A stretch of 64,000 nt of DNA, from NCBI RefSeq assembly GCF_000166275.1, contig NZ_CM001023.1, forward strand, positions 2,855,001 through 2,919,000, given 5' to 3'. The notes under the pieces are model-generated. The model ran no database searches. It was not told the DNA's origin and saw nothing but the letters and a program-made list of their open reading frames with translations. This document shows, piece by piece, positions 57,259 to 64,000 of this stretch. Position numbers and translations under genes: made by a program. Numbering within the stretch: the first letter of the stretch is position 1; the number at the start of each line of letters is the position of its first letter. The stretch comes from Algoriphagus machipongonensis. Its GTDB lineage: Bacteria; Bacteroidota; Bacteroidia; Cytophagales; Cyclobacteriaceae.

Positions 57259-59159
57259 ATGGATTTTTAGCAAACGCCGTCATTTATATTATTGCCGCGA
57301 TCATTTGCGTCCCTTTGGCAAAAAGATTGGGAATGGGATCGGTTTTGGGCTATTTATTGGCTGGAATTCTTATTGGCCCCTATTTGCTTGGATTTATTAC
57401 CAATGAAGGTCAGGGCCAAGATATTATGCATGCTACGGAATTTGGAGTAGTGATGATGCTGTTTCTGATCGGGCTGGAATTAGAGCCTAAAAACCTTTGG
57501 AAAATCAGAGATTTAATCATTCGCATTGGACTTTCTCAGGTCTTAGTTTCCGCAGCATTGGTTTTTGTAATTGGATTATTGATTCCCATTCAATGGCAAA
57601 TTTCATTAGCTATCGCACTTTCCATGGCGCTTTCATCTACTGCGATTGTGCTTCAATCTCTAAAAGAACGAAACGAAATGAATTCCCCTTTAGGAAAAAT
57701 GTCCTTTGGAGTTTTGCTGATGCAGGATATCGCTGTGATTCCAATTTTGGCAATCTTACCCTTATTGGTCGTAACAGTTCCTGAAATATCTGGTGAGCAT
57801 ACAGATGGAATGCATGGGCTTATTGATAGTCTCCCTGGTTGGGCTCAAACTTTATCAATTTTTGGAGCTATAGGAATCGTGGTTCTTTTGGGAAGGTATG
57901 GTTTTGGCCCCCTCTTGAACTTTGTAGCCAAAACCAGGTTAAGGGAATTATTCACAGCATCAGCATTATTGATCGTTGTTGGTATTTCTTACCTAATGGA
58001 AATAGTTGGGTTGAGCCCCGCTCTTGGTGCTTTTTTAGCAGGTGTAATCCTAGCAAATTCTCCTTATAGACATGCTCTTGAATCCGATTTGGAACCATTC
58101 AAAGGACTCTTACTTGGACTCTTCTTTATGGCTGTGGGGTCTACCATTAACTTCTCCCTAATTTTCAATGAGGCCAGTACCGTATTCGCAATCACATTCG
58201 GCATCATCCTTTTAAAAACTCTGGTTTTATTGGTTTTAGGAAAAGTCAAAAAACTACAATTTTCCTCAAATTTAAAGTTTGCAATAGGACTTTCTCAGGT
58301 AGGAGAATTCTCCTTTGTTACCTATGCTTTTGCGCAGCAGCTAGGGATTTTCGATCAGTCTCTTACTGATACATTAATGGCTGTAACAGCCCTTAGCATG
58401 ACCATTAGCCCGATTTTGATGTTAGTTTTTGATAAGTTCATCATCCCCTTGATGTCCAAGAATTCAGAAAACAAAGAAGGAAAAATGGATAGCTTCCAGG
58501 AAAAGAACAAAGTGATTTTAATAGGCTTTGGACACTTCGGATCAACACTTGGAAGATTTCTTAGAGCAAGCGGTGTGGAAGCGACAATTTTGGATTCAGA
58601 TCCTGAAAGAATAGAATATTTAAGAAAAATGGGTTTCAAAGTCTATTTTGGAGATGGTACCAGAGCAGAATTATTGCAATCAGCTGGGGCTGAGGATGCC
58701 GATATTTTGATATCAGCCTTAGACAATACAGAGTACAGTATTAAGCTAGTGGAGCTTTGCAAGCAGGAATTCCCTCATCTGGAAGTAATGATCCGTGCAA
58801 AAAACAGGTACGACGCATTTGAGTTGATGGATAAAGGCGTTACCAATATTTATAGGGAACATTTGGATACCTCCATCAAAATGGGAGAAGATGTTCTGAA
58901 AAAACTAGGTTTTAGAGCTCATACTGTTCACCGTATGGCAAAGCAATTTCATGATTATGATGAGGAGGCTCTAAAAGTACTGGTTAAATTCAAAAACAAT
59001 CAAAAAGAATACATTTCAAGGAGTAGGCAACAGATCGAAATGCAGGAAAGTCTTCTCTCCGGAGAACTGATGAAGAAATTTTCTGTAAATGACCATGCTT
59101 GGGACAGTGATGGGATCAAAGAAGCAGAAAACACAAGTCAGGATAATTCCAAACAATAA
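57255..59159 (+). CDS. KefB/KefC-like CPA2 cation:proton antiporter
   Basis: A 634-residue membrane protein: about 12 hydrophobic helices in residues 1-395 including 'SLKERNEMNSPLGKMSFGVLLMQDIAVIPILAI' (CPA2 core), then a cytosolic RCK domain from about 415 with 'KVILIGFGHFGSTLGRFL' (GxGxxG nucleotide site) and 'VYFGDGTRAELLQSAGAEDADILI'. Paired with the KefF-like gene (overlap of 4 bp), it is likely a potassium-efflux/proton system responding to electrophiles or to glutathione-type ligands. The C-terminal tail beyond residue 560 is hydrophilic. Confidence 0.93.
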   Translation: MNGFLANAVIYIIAAIICVPLAKRLGMGSVLGYLLAGILIGPYLLGFITNEGQGQDIMHATEFGVVMMLFLIGLELEPKNLWKIRDLIIRIGLSQVLVSAALVFVIGLLIPIQWQISLAIALSMALSSTAIVLQSLKERNEMNSPLGKMSFGVLLMQDIAVIPILAILPLLVVTVPEISGEHTDGMHGLIDSLPGWAQTLSIFGAIGIVVLLGRYGFGPLLNFVAKTRLRELFTASALLIVVGISYLMEIVGLSPALGAFLAGVILANSPYRHALESDLEPFKGLLLGLFFMAVGSTINFSLIFNEASTVFAITFGIILLKTLVLLVLGKVKKLQFSSNLKFAIGLSQVGEFSFVTYAFAQQLGIFDQSLTDTLMAVTALSMTISPILMLVFDKFIIPLMSKNSENKEGKMDSFQEKNKVILIGFGHFGSTLGRFLRASGVEATILDSDPERIEYLRKMGFKVYFGDGTRAELLQSAGAEDADILISALDNTEYSIKLVELCKQEFPHLEVMIRAKNRYDAFELMDKGVTNIYREHLDTSIKMGEDVLKKLGFRAHTVHRMAKQFHDYDEEALKVLVKFKNNQKEYISRSRQQIEMQESLLSGELMKKFSVNDHAWDSDGIKEAENTSQDNSKQ

Positions 59160-59411
59160 GCCCTTTTGGCATTTTATATAGGATAAAAATGTCTTCATTA
59201 GAAACTTGGGATCAAAGAAAATCTTCAAAGCCTTCCATTAAGAACCTCTTAATTTTTAAAAGTTAAGCCCCAGAATTTGATTTAAGTCATGATTTTTTAA
59301 TGTACATACAATAAATACACCGACATTGAACTTTTTGTTTTGGTTTAGCATTTGACCTATGTAAATCCCAAAAATGATTCTAAAGACTAAACCAAAAATA
59401 TATAAATTATC

Positions 59412-60044
59412 ATGGCTTTATTAAAAGACTTAGAGTGGAGATATGCCACTAAAAAATACGATCCTAGCAAAAAAGTATCTCAAGAGGATGTAGACAAAAT
59501 TGTGGAGGCTGCAAGATTGGCCCCAACTTCATCAGGAATGCAACAGTTTAGAGTTTTCGTCATCTCCAATCAGGAATTGAAAGACCAAATGGTAGAAATT
59601 GCCTTAGGTCAACAAATAGTAGCTGATGCCTCACATGTATTGGTGTTCGCTTCCTGGGATGAGTACACGGAAGAAAGAATTGACTCTATTTTTAAATTGA
59701 CAACTCAAGAAAGAGGATTGCCTGCGGATAAATTTGTGGATTATACCAACAGGTTAAAAGCAGTTTACTTGAAACAAACACCTGAAGAAAATTTTACTCA
59801 TACAGCTAAACAAGCATACATAGGATTTGGCTTGTCAATAGCTCAAGCGGCAGAACTAAAAATTGATGCCACTCCAATGGAAGGCTTTAATAGTGAGAAG
59901 CTTGATGAACTACTTGACTTACGTTCAAAAGGTCTTAAGTCAGTCTTAATGCTTCCAATAGGATATAGAGATGAGGAAAATGACTGGCTTTTACCCATGA
60001 AGAAAGTAAGAAACCCTAAAGAGGAGTTTGCTATAGAACTATAA
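59412..60044 (+). CDS. NAD(P)H-dependent nitroreductase (NfsB-like)
   Basis: A 210-residue cytoplasmic flavoenzyme. It has 'ALLKDLEWRYATKKYDPSKKVSQEDVDKIVEAARLAPTSSGMQQFRVFV' (FMN-binding, nitroreductase signature) and 'GLKSVLMLPIGYRDEENDWLLPMKKVRNPKEE' at the C-terminus. It should reduce nitro compounds or quinones with NAD(P)H and may help in oxidative stress handling. It is preceded by a 252-bp gap and followed by the inverted-repeat element. Confidence 0.93.
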   Translation: MALLKDLEWRYATKKYDPSKKVSQEDVDKIVEAARLAPTSSGMQQFRVFVISNQELKDQMVEIALGQQIVADASHVLVFASWDEYTEERIDSIFKLTTQERGLPADKFVDYTNRLKAVYLKQTPEENFTHTAKQAYIGFGLSIAQAAELKIDATPMEGFNSEKLDELLDLRSKGLKSVLMLPIGYRDEENDWLLPMKKVRNPKEEFAIEL

Positions 60045-60050
60045 ATAATA

Positions 60051-60182
60051 GGGCTGTCTCAGAATGCAGATTGTCACCTTGAGCACCTGCCTGCGGAAAG
60101 TAAGAAGTCGAAATGTCTTTTGATTGGATATCAAGCTTTCCACTCCACTCATGCTACCAAATGGTAGGCTTTTGAGACAGCC
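60051..60182. repeat. Small inverted-repeat element, also able to act as terminator
   Basis: A 132-bp element with perfect 10-bp terminal inverted repeats, GGCTGTCTCA (60052-60061) and TGAGACAGCC (60173-60182), the latter followed by a T-run. It contains a smaller hairpin CTACC-AAAT-GGTAG (60153-60166). The interior text 'GTCACCTTGAGC ... GTCGAAATG' resembles a dispersed repeat I recall from other Bacteroidota genomes. It fills most of the gap between convergent genes. MITE-like origin is inferred. Confidence 0.6.
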
Positions 60183-60187
60183 TTTTT

Positions 60188-60901
60188 TTATTCAATCGAA
60201 GATTCATCTACCAGCACCCGAACATTCGGGTGTAGCCATAACATGGAAGCCGGTAACAGTGGGTCAATTTCTTTTTTAAGCAAAGAATTAAAAGCCTCCT
60301 TCTTTCCTTTCCCTGTGATAAAAAGAATAATCATTTTTGAGGCTAAGATATTCCCAATTCCCATTGTCATTCCTTTTGACAAAGGAATCCCCACAGATTG
60401 AATCATCCCGCTAGCCAACGTCTTTTCTGAAAGTGAAGCGACATGGCAACTGACATTTAACTTATCTGCAGGTTCATTTAATGCGATATGCCCATTTTGT
60501 CCTATTCCGAGAATACAAATATCAATGGGCCCTTTTTCGATTAATTCAGCCTCTACTCTATCACATTCCATTTTTGGGTTTTTAGCAAGTGAGTTGAAGG
60601 AAATACACCGATCAGCGGGAAGGTTAATTTTCTGAAGGAGTTTATTCTGGATATCATATTCGGAAGTGAACTCAGAGCCTTCTGGCAATCCCACCCATTC
60701 GTCTAGTTTTATAACATTCAGTCTATCAAAGAATTCTGGGTTACTCAGATGCTTTTGTGCCATCAACTCATAAAGACCAGATGGAGATCCCCCACTGGCA
60801 GCACAGAACAATAAATCGGGTTTTTTGGCTATTTCTAAATGAACTAAGTCCGCTGCTTTTTTACTCATGGTAGAAAAATCTGGACTGTATTGAATTTTCA
60901 T
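60188..60901 (-). CDS. Glucosamine-6-phosphate deaminase / 6-phosphogluconolactonase family protein
   Basis: A 237-residue NagB/SOL-type enzyme. It holds 'DLLFCAASGGSPSGLYELMAQKHLSNPEFF' (sugar phosphate loop), 'NVIKLDEWVGLPEGSE' and 'DICILGIGQNGHIALNEPAD', the latter being the classic signature. NagB converts glucosamine-6-phosphate to fructose-6-phosphate and ammonia. The sequence cannot distinguish NagB from related isomerases or lactonases for certain, but the NGHIALNEP form favours NagB. It converges with the nitroreductase gene. Confidence 0.87.
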   Translation of the reverse strand: MKIQYSPDFSTMSKKAADLVHLEIAKKPDLLFCAASGGSPSGLYELMAQKHLSNPEFFDRLNVIKLDEWVGLPEGSEFTSEYDIQNKLLQKINLPADRCISFNSLAKNPKMECDRVEAELIEKGPIDICILGIGQNGHIALNEPADKLNVSCHVASLSEKTLASGMIQSVGIPLSKGMTMGIGNILASKMIILFITGKGKKEAFNSLLKKEIDPLLPASMLWLHPNVRVLVDESSIE

Positions 60902-61169
60902 TTTTAGGGTTTATTATTTTGTAGTTAAAAGGAAAACTTACTGATAATATTGTGATTATTAATTTTTCAAAATATACAAAAGGCGTCCATTAAATTAAAC
61001 TTTTCTAATCCTGAAATTTTATTATTTCAAGACTACATCTTTTACCCTTTGGTTTTCAGATAATTATTCAGGAAATTAAAGCATAAAATTCCCTTTGAAT
61101 TGACTCATACATCTTTCAGCTGATCTGGGTCTTTAATTTTTCAATTGCTAGTTTTTAAACCTACAATCA

Positions 61170-62210
61170 ATGGTCACGCATTACATTATTACGAATCGAG
61201 AAGTAACTTCCAGAAAAAGCAGTAGCTACATTTCTGTCAATGAGAAAGAGTTTATGAGAATGGATGGAGATGAGGAAGCAAGGCATAATTTACGTTATGG
61301 AACCGTCAGCTTTGACCCTAAAAAAGCGAAGAAACTCAAAGACTTTAAAATACAAATCATCCCAGAGGTAGAGGAATCTACCTTGATTAAATACACCGAT
61401 GGGGCAACAGTAAGTAAAGCCAAGTTTCCTTCAGGACAGATTTTTGACGAATTATACAAAGCTGGTGCAAAGGCAAAATCAAGAGAAGATATTTTGGTTT
61501 TTGTTCATGGTTTTAAATCTGATTTAGAAACCGCTATGCAAACCCTAGCCGAGCTCCACAAAAAATATGTAGAGCCCGAAGACTCCCCCATTTGCCACAT
61601 TGTCTTATTTACCTGGCCAGCAAAAAAACACATGCTGAAATATAGATCTGATGCCTATGATGCAGCGCAATCTGGATTTGCTTTGGCAAGGTCCATGGCA
61701 AGCTTAAGGGAGTACTTCAGAGAAAAACTAGTCAAAGACAAAAAGCCCCTTTGCGAGCAAAAAATCCATCTATTGTGCCATAGTATGGGGAATAGAGTGT
61801 TGGAAAACATGATCGCAGGTCTTGCAGACATTGGAATGGAGCTTCACTGTCTCTTTGGAGAAATCATATTAGTGGGTTCGGATATTGACTACGATGCACT
61901 GGAGAGACCCAAGCCAATGTATAGATTAATTGACCTTGGAGAACGGATTCATGTTTATTTTCATAATAAAGATCAGGCTTTAGGAGTTTCTGAGGTTACA
62001 AAAAACGCCTTTAATAGACTCGGAAGATGGGGTGCAAAAAACACCCTAAGTCTACCAGATGATATTTATCAATGCGATGTTACAGATATTGAGGATGACA
62101 AAGGCTTACTTCATGATGTCATCCATCATTGGTATTACACCAATTCAGACTCTGTAGTTAGTGATATTACAGCCGTATTCTGGGGAAGAAACTCAACCTT
62201 CAACTTTTAA
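61170..62210 (+). CDS. Cytoplasmic alpha/beta hydrolase (DUF900-like)
   Basis: A 346-residue protein without signal peptide. An N-terminal region of about 90 residues (MVTHYIITNREVTSRKSSS...) has no recognised family. The hydrolase part begins 'DILVFVHGFKSDLETAMQTLAELHKK' (about 108), then 'HIVLFTWPAKKHMLKYRSDAYDA' and the nucleophile elbow CHSMGN (Ser205). This is the layout of DUF900-type hydrolases. It ends 2 bp before the start codon of the M19-like gene, so the two form an operon, and I infer a linked function. Substrate unknown. Confidence 0.85.
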   Translation: MVTHYIITNREVTSRKSSSYISVNEKEFMRMDGDEEARHNLRYGTVSFDPKKAKKLKDFKIQIIPEVEESTLIKYTDGATVSKAKFPSGQIFDELYKAGAKAKSREDILVFVHGFKSDLETAMQTLAELHKKYVEPEDSPICHIVLFTWPAKKHMLKYRSDAYDAAQSGFALARSMASLREYFREKLVKDKKPLCEQKIHLLCHSMGNRVLENMIAGLADIGMELHCLFGEIILVGSDIDYDALERPKPMYRLIDLGERIHVYFHNKDQALGVSEVTKNAFNRLGRWGAKNTLSLPDDIYQCDVTDIEDDKGLLHDVIHHWYYTNSDSVVSDITAVFWGRNSTFNF

Positions 62211-62212
62211 CT

Positions 62213-63889
62213 GTGGCTATGAGATTTTCAGATTTACATTGCCACAACCATATGCGCGCGCATTTTTGGATGCAGGAGCAGCGCAAACGATTTGAGAGAA
62301 AAGGCGAATTCAGTCCTTGGACTGTGATTGCATCCAATAGAAAAGGTTATCTCAAAGGAAAAATGGGGGCCTCTTACAGTCAAACAGATCTCGTAAAAGC
62401 TTGGAATGGCAATCTTCGACTGACATTCAATTCCCTCTATCCACTTGAAAAACCCTTTGTGAAAGGATTTAAGCCGAAAGTTGGAGACGATAAATGGACT
62501 CGGTTTTTGATTGCTTTTGCTACTTCTCATAAACTTCCATTCAGGGATTTTATCCAAACCATGTATATGAGGATTCCTGATGATGCCGTGGATTACTTCC
62601 AATCGACTGCCTATGATTACTGGGATTCTTTAAATCGAGAGATGAGATTTGTCACCAAAGACTCAGGAAAAAGGATCAAAAGGAATGAGGTTTTTACTCC
62701 TGGATTGGCTAGGAGGATTTTTGAATCCGAAAAGAAGCGTAGAAACAACTTTCCCAGGGAGATGCTTGCTACAAATGCCTGCTACCATATCCCAAAAACT
62801 CCCAAAGATCTAAGAGCCTCCGTTGAGGATGATTCTGAAATCACAATGGTACTCACAATAGAGGGTTCACATGCCTTGGGCACAGACAGAGCCAGCATCG
62901 CTGAAGTTTCAAGAAGAGTTCAATATATCAAAAACGAATGGCCAATTCCCGTCTTCTTTATCACCTTTGCACATCATTTTGACAATAAACTGTGTGGTCA
63001 TGCCCACTCAATCCCTGATCAGGGTAAGGCTTTATTAGATCAGTCAGCTAACCTGAATGCCGGTTTTAATGACAATGGAAGAAGGATCTTGCGAGAATTT
63101 CTTGGTTTGAATAAAAAACTGGAAAGAGATTCCAAATACGGTTATAGAATTTTGATCGATGTAAAACACATGAGTGCCAAATCCAGAAAGGAATATTATG
63201 AGGAGTTTGTGATTCCCTGTATGGAAAAGGAGGATGTGATCCCTGTGATAGGCTCTCACTGCGGCTATTCCGGCAGAAAAACCCTAGAAGAGCATATTTC
63301 CTTACAGGACAGTGAAAGGGATGAGTACACTGAGCTTTGCGGAGATGAAAGCCACCTTAGTGAAACAGAAAGAAAACAGTTAATCAAAAATCAGCCCTTA
63401 GGGAAATTCAATGCATGGAATATCAATCTCTGTGATGAAGATATTAGGATGATTGTAAAAACTAAGGGGCTATTTGGGCTCTCGTTTGACCAAAGGATCT
63501 TAGGAATCACTGATAAGGATAAAGACAGTAAAAGAAATGGCATTCAATTGCTTTGGGAGAATATTGAAGGAATTGTAAAAAGTGCCTATTCTAATGAAGA
63601 TTTTACTGAAGAGGAAAAACTACAAGTTTGGCAATGCATTACCATTGGTACAGACTTGGAAGGACTCATAGACCCGGTAAGCCCCTATCCTACAGTTTTG
63701 GAATTTGAGGTATTTGCTGGAAACCTGATTTTTGAAATTGAAGAATCTCGTAAAAACCTAGAATTAAGCTATTTATCACACCTCACTTCAATAGATGATG
63801 TAAGAAAATGCGTAGAAGATTTTTGCTTTAACAATGCTGCTGCTTTTGTAAAAAAGCACTATCCATCCAAAGAAAGTATGGAGCAATAG
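62213..63889 (+). CDS. M19-type (membrane dipeptidase-like) metallohydrolase
   Basis: A 558-residue metal-dependent hydrolase. It opens with 'RFSDLHCHNHMRAHFW' (metal-binding HxH) and later has 'RILIDVKHMSAKSRKEYYEEFV' and 'VIPVIGSHCGYSGRKT', which parallel the M19 'IDLSH..' and 'PVIASHS' strands, then 'KGLFGLSFDQRILG'. It is longer than common M19 enzymes (about 350-450). The start is either GTG at 62213 or ATG at 62219, both right after the stop of the hydrolase gene. No signal peptide, so it is cytoplasmic. Confidence 0.8.
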   Translation: MAMRFSDLHCHNHMRAHFWMQEQRKRFERKGEFSPWTVIASNRKGYLKGKMGASYSQTDLVKAWNGNLRLTFNSLYPLEKPFVKGFKPKVGDDKWTRFLIAFATSHKLPFRDFIQTMYMRIPDDAVDYFQSTAYDYWDSLNREMRFVTKDSGKRIKRNEVFTPGLARRIFESEKKRRNNFPREMLATNACYHIPKTPKDLRASVEDDSEITMVLTIEGSHALGTDRASIAEVSRRVQYIKNEWPIPVFFITFAHHFDNKLCGHAHSIPDQGKALLDQSANLNAGFNDNGRRILREFLGLNKKLERDSKYGYRILIDVKHMSAKSRKEYYEEFVIPCMEKEDVIPVIGSHCGYSGRKTLEEHISLQDSERDEYTELCGDESHLSETERKQLIKNQPLGKFNAWNINLCDEDIRMIVKTKGLFGLSFDQRILGITDKDKDSKRNGIQLLWENIEGIVKSAYSNEDFTEEEKLQVWQCITIGTDLEGLIDPVSPYPTVLEFEVFAGNLIFEIEESRKNLELSYLSHLTSIDDVRKCVEDFCFNNAAAFVKKHYPSKESMEQ

Positions 63890-63914
63890 GCAGCATCAAT
63901 CTTTCAATTGACTT

Positions 63915-64000
63915 TTATCTTTCTTGAGTTAATGTAAAGACATTTTCTTTTTCGAGTCCCCTAACCTCGTGCTCCACAGTGACAGGAATTTCATAAATAT
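63915..64000 (-). CDS. 3' end of a gene running beyond the right edge
   Basis: On the minus strand one frame stays open from the edge to a TAA (complement of 63915-63917), giving about 27 residues (IYEIPVTVEHEVRGLEKENV, then FTLTQER). The alternating polar/hydrophobic pattern looks coding and beta-like. Too short to assign; it converges with the M19-like gene. Confidence 0.45.
   Translation of the reverse strand, partial: IYEIPVTVEHEVRGLEKENVFTLTQER

Overview
The window is chromosomal DNA from a low-GC, probably marine or aquatic member of the Bacteroidota, most likely the Cyclobacteriaceae/Algoriphagus neighbourhood. This rests on a SusC/SusD pair, several sulfatases, frequent short-leader lipoproteins, and an extracellular contractile injection system (eCIS) whose gene set resembles the AlgoCIS type known from Algoriphagus. 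Genus assignment is inference. No tRNA, rRNA, CRISPR array or complete transposable element was seen.

Layout. (1) 1-17.3 kb is a glycan-utilisation and miscellaneous region: a truncated sulfatase, SusD and SusC, the 3' remnant of a FecR-type anti-sigma gene, a secreted VOC protein, an apparently truncated protein, two lipoproteins, a secreted double alpha/beta hydrolase, a class C serine hydrolase, a second sulfatase, a TauE-like permease and a 3D-domain lipoprotein. (2) 17.4-44.7 kb is one uninterrupted minus-strand array of 18 genes encoding an eCIS: cap/terminator (DUF4255), an unknown protein, one unusually large sheath, two tube proteins, a 52-residue DUF5908-like protein, LysM hub, VgrG-like spike, PAAR tip, gp25, two large baseplate proteins, a 1443-residue PKD-containing putative fibre, tape measure, two DUF4157 cargo candidates, a TPR protein and an AAA+ ATPase. 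Gaps are mostly 0-80 bp with several overlaps, so it probably behaves as one operon read from about 44.75 kb. (3) A divergent PAS-LuxR regulator faces the eCIS operon across a 507 bp gap that carries inverted repeats. (4) 46.0-52.7 kb is a second glycan cluster: a sulfatase, a sulfatase-GH78 rhamnosidase fusion and a CE1-type esterase, suggesting a sulfated rhamnose-containing polysaccharide such as ulvan. (5) 53.3-64 kb holds a two-gene molybdenum hydroxylase, a YjdI-CDGSH fusion with a KefF/KefC-like antiporter unit, a nitroreductase, a NagB-like isomerase, an alpha/beta hydrolase coupled to an M19-type peptidase, and the 3' end of a gene running off the right edge.

The most interesting part is the eCIS and its two probable payloads. 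Both carry the DUF4157 leader that is typical of eCIS cargo. One ends in a metzincin-type metalloprotease motif. The other carries an HNH-like patch and a long beta-repeat tail. The sheath has an insertion of about 250 residues, and several components of the operon have no known role.
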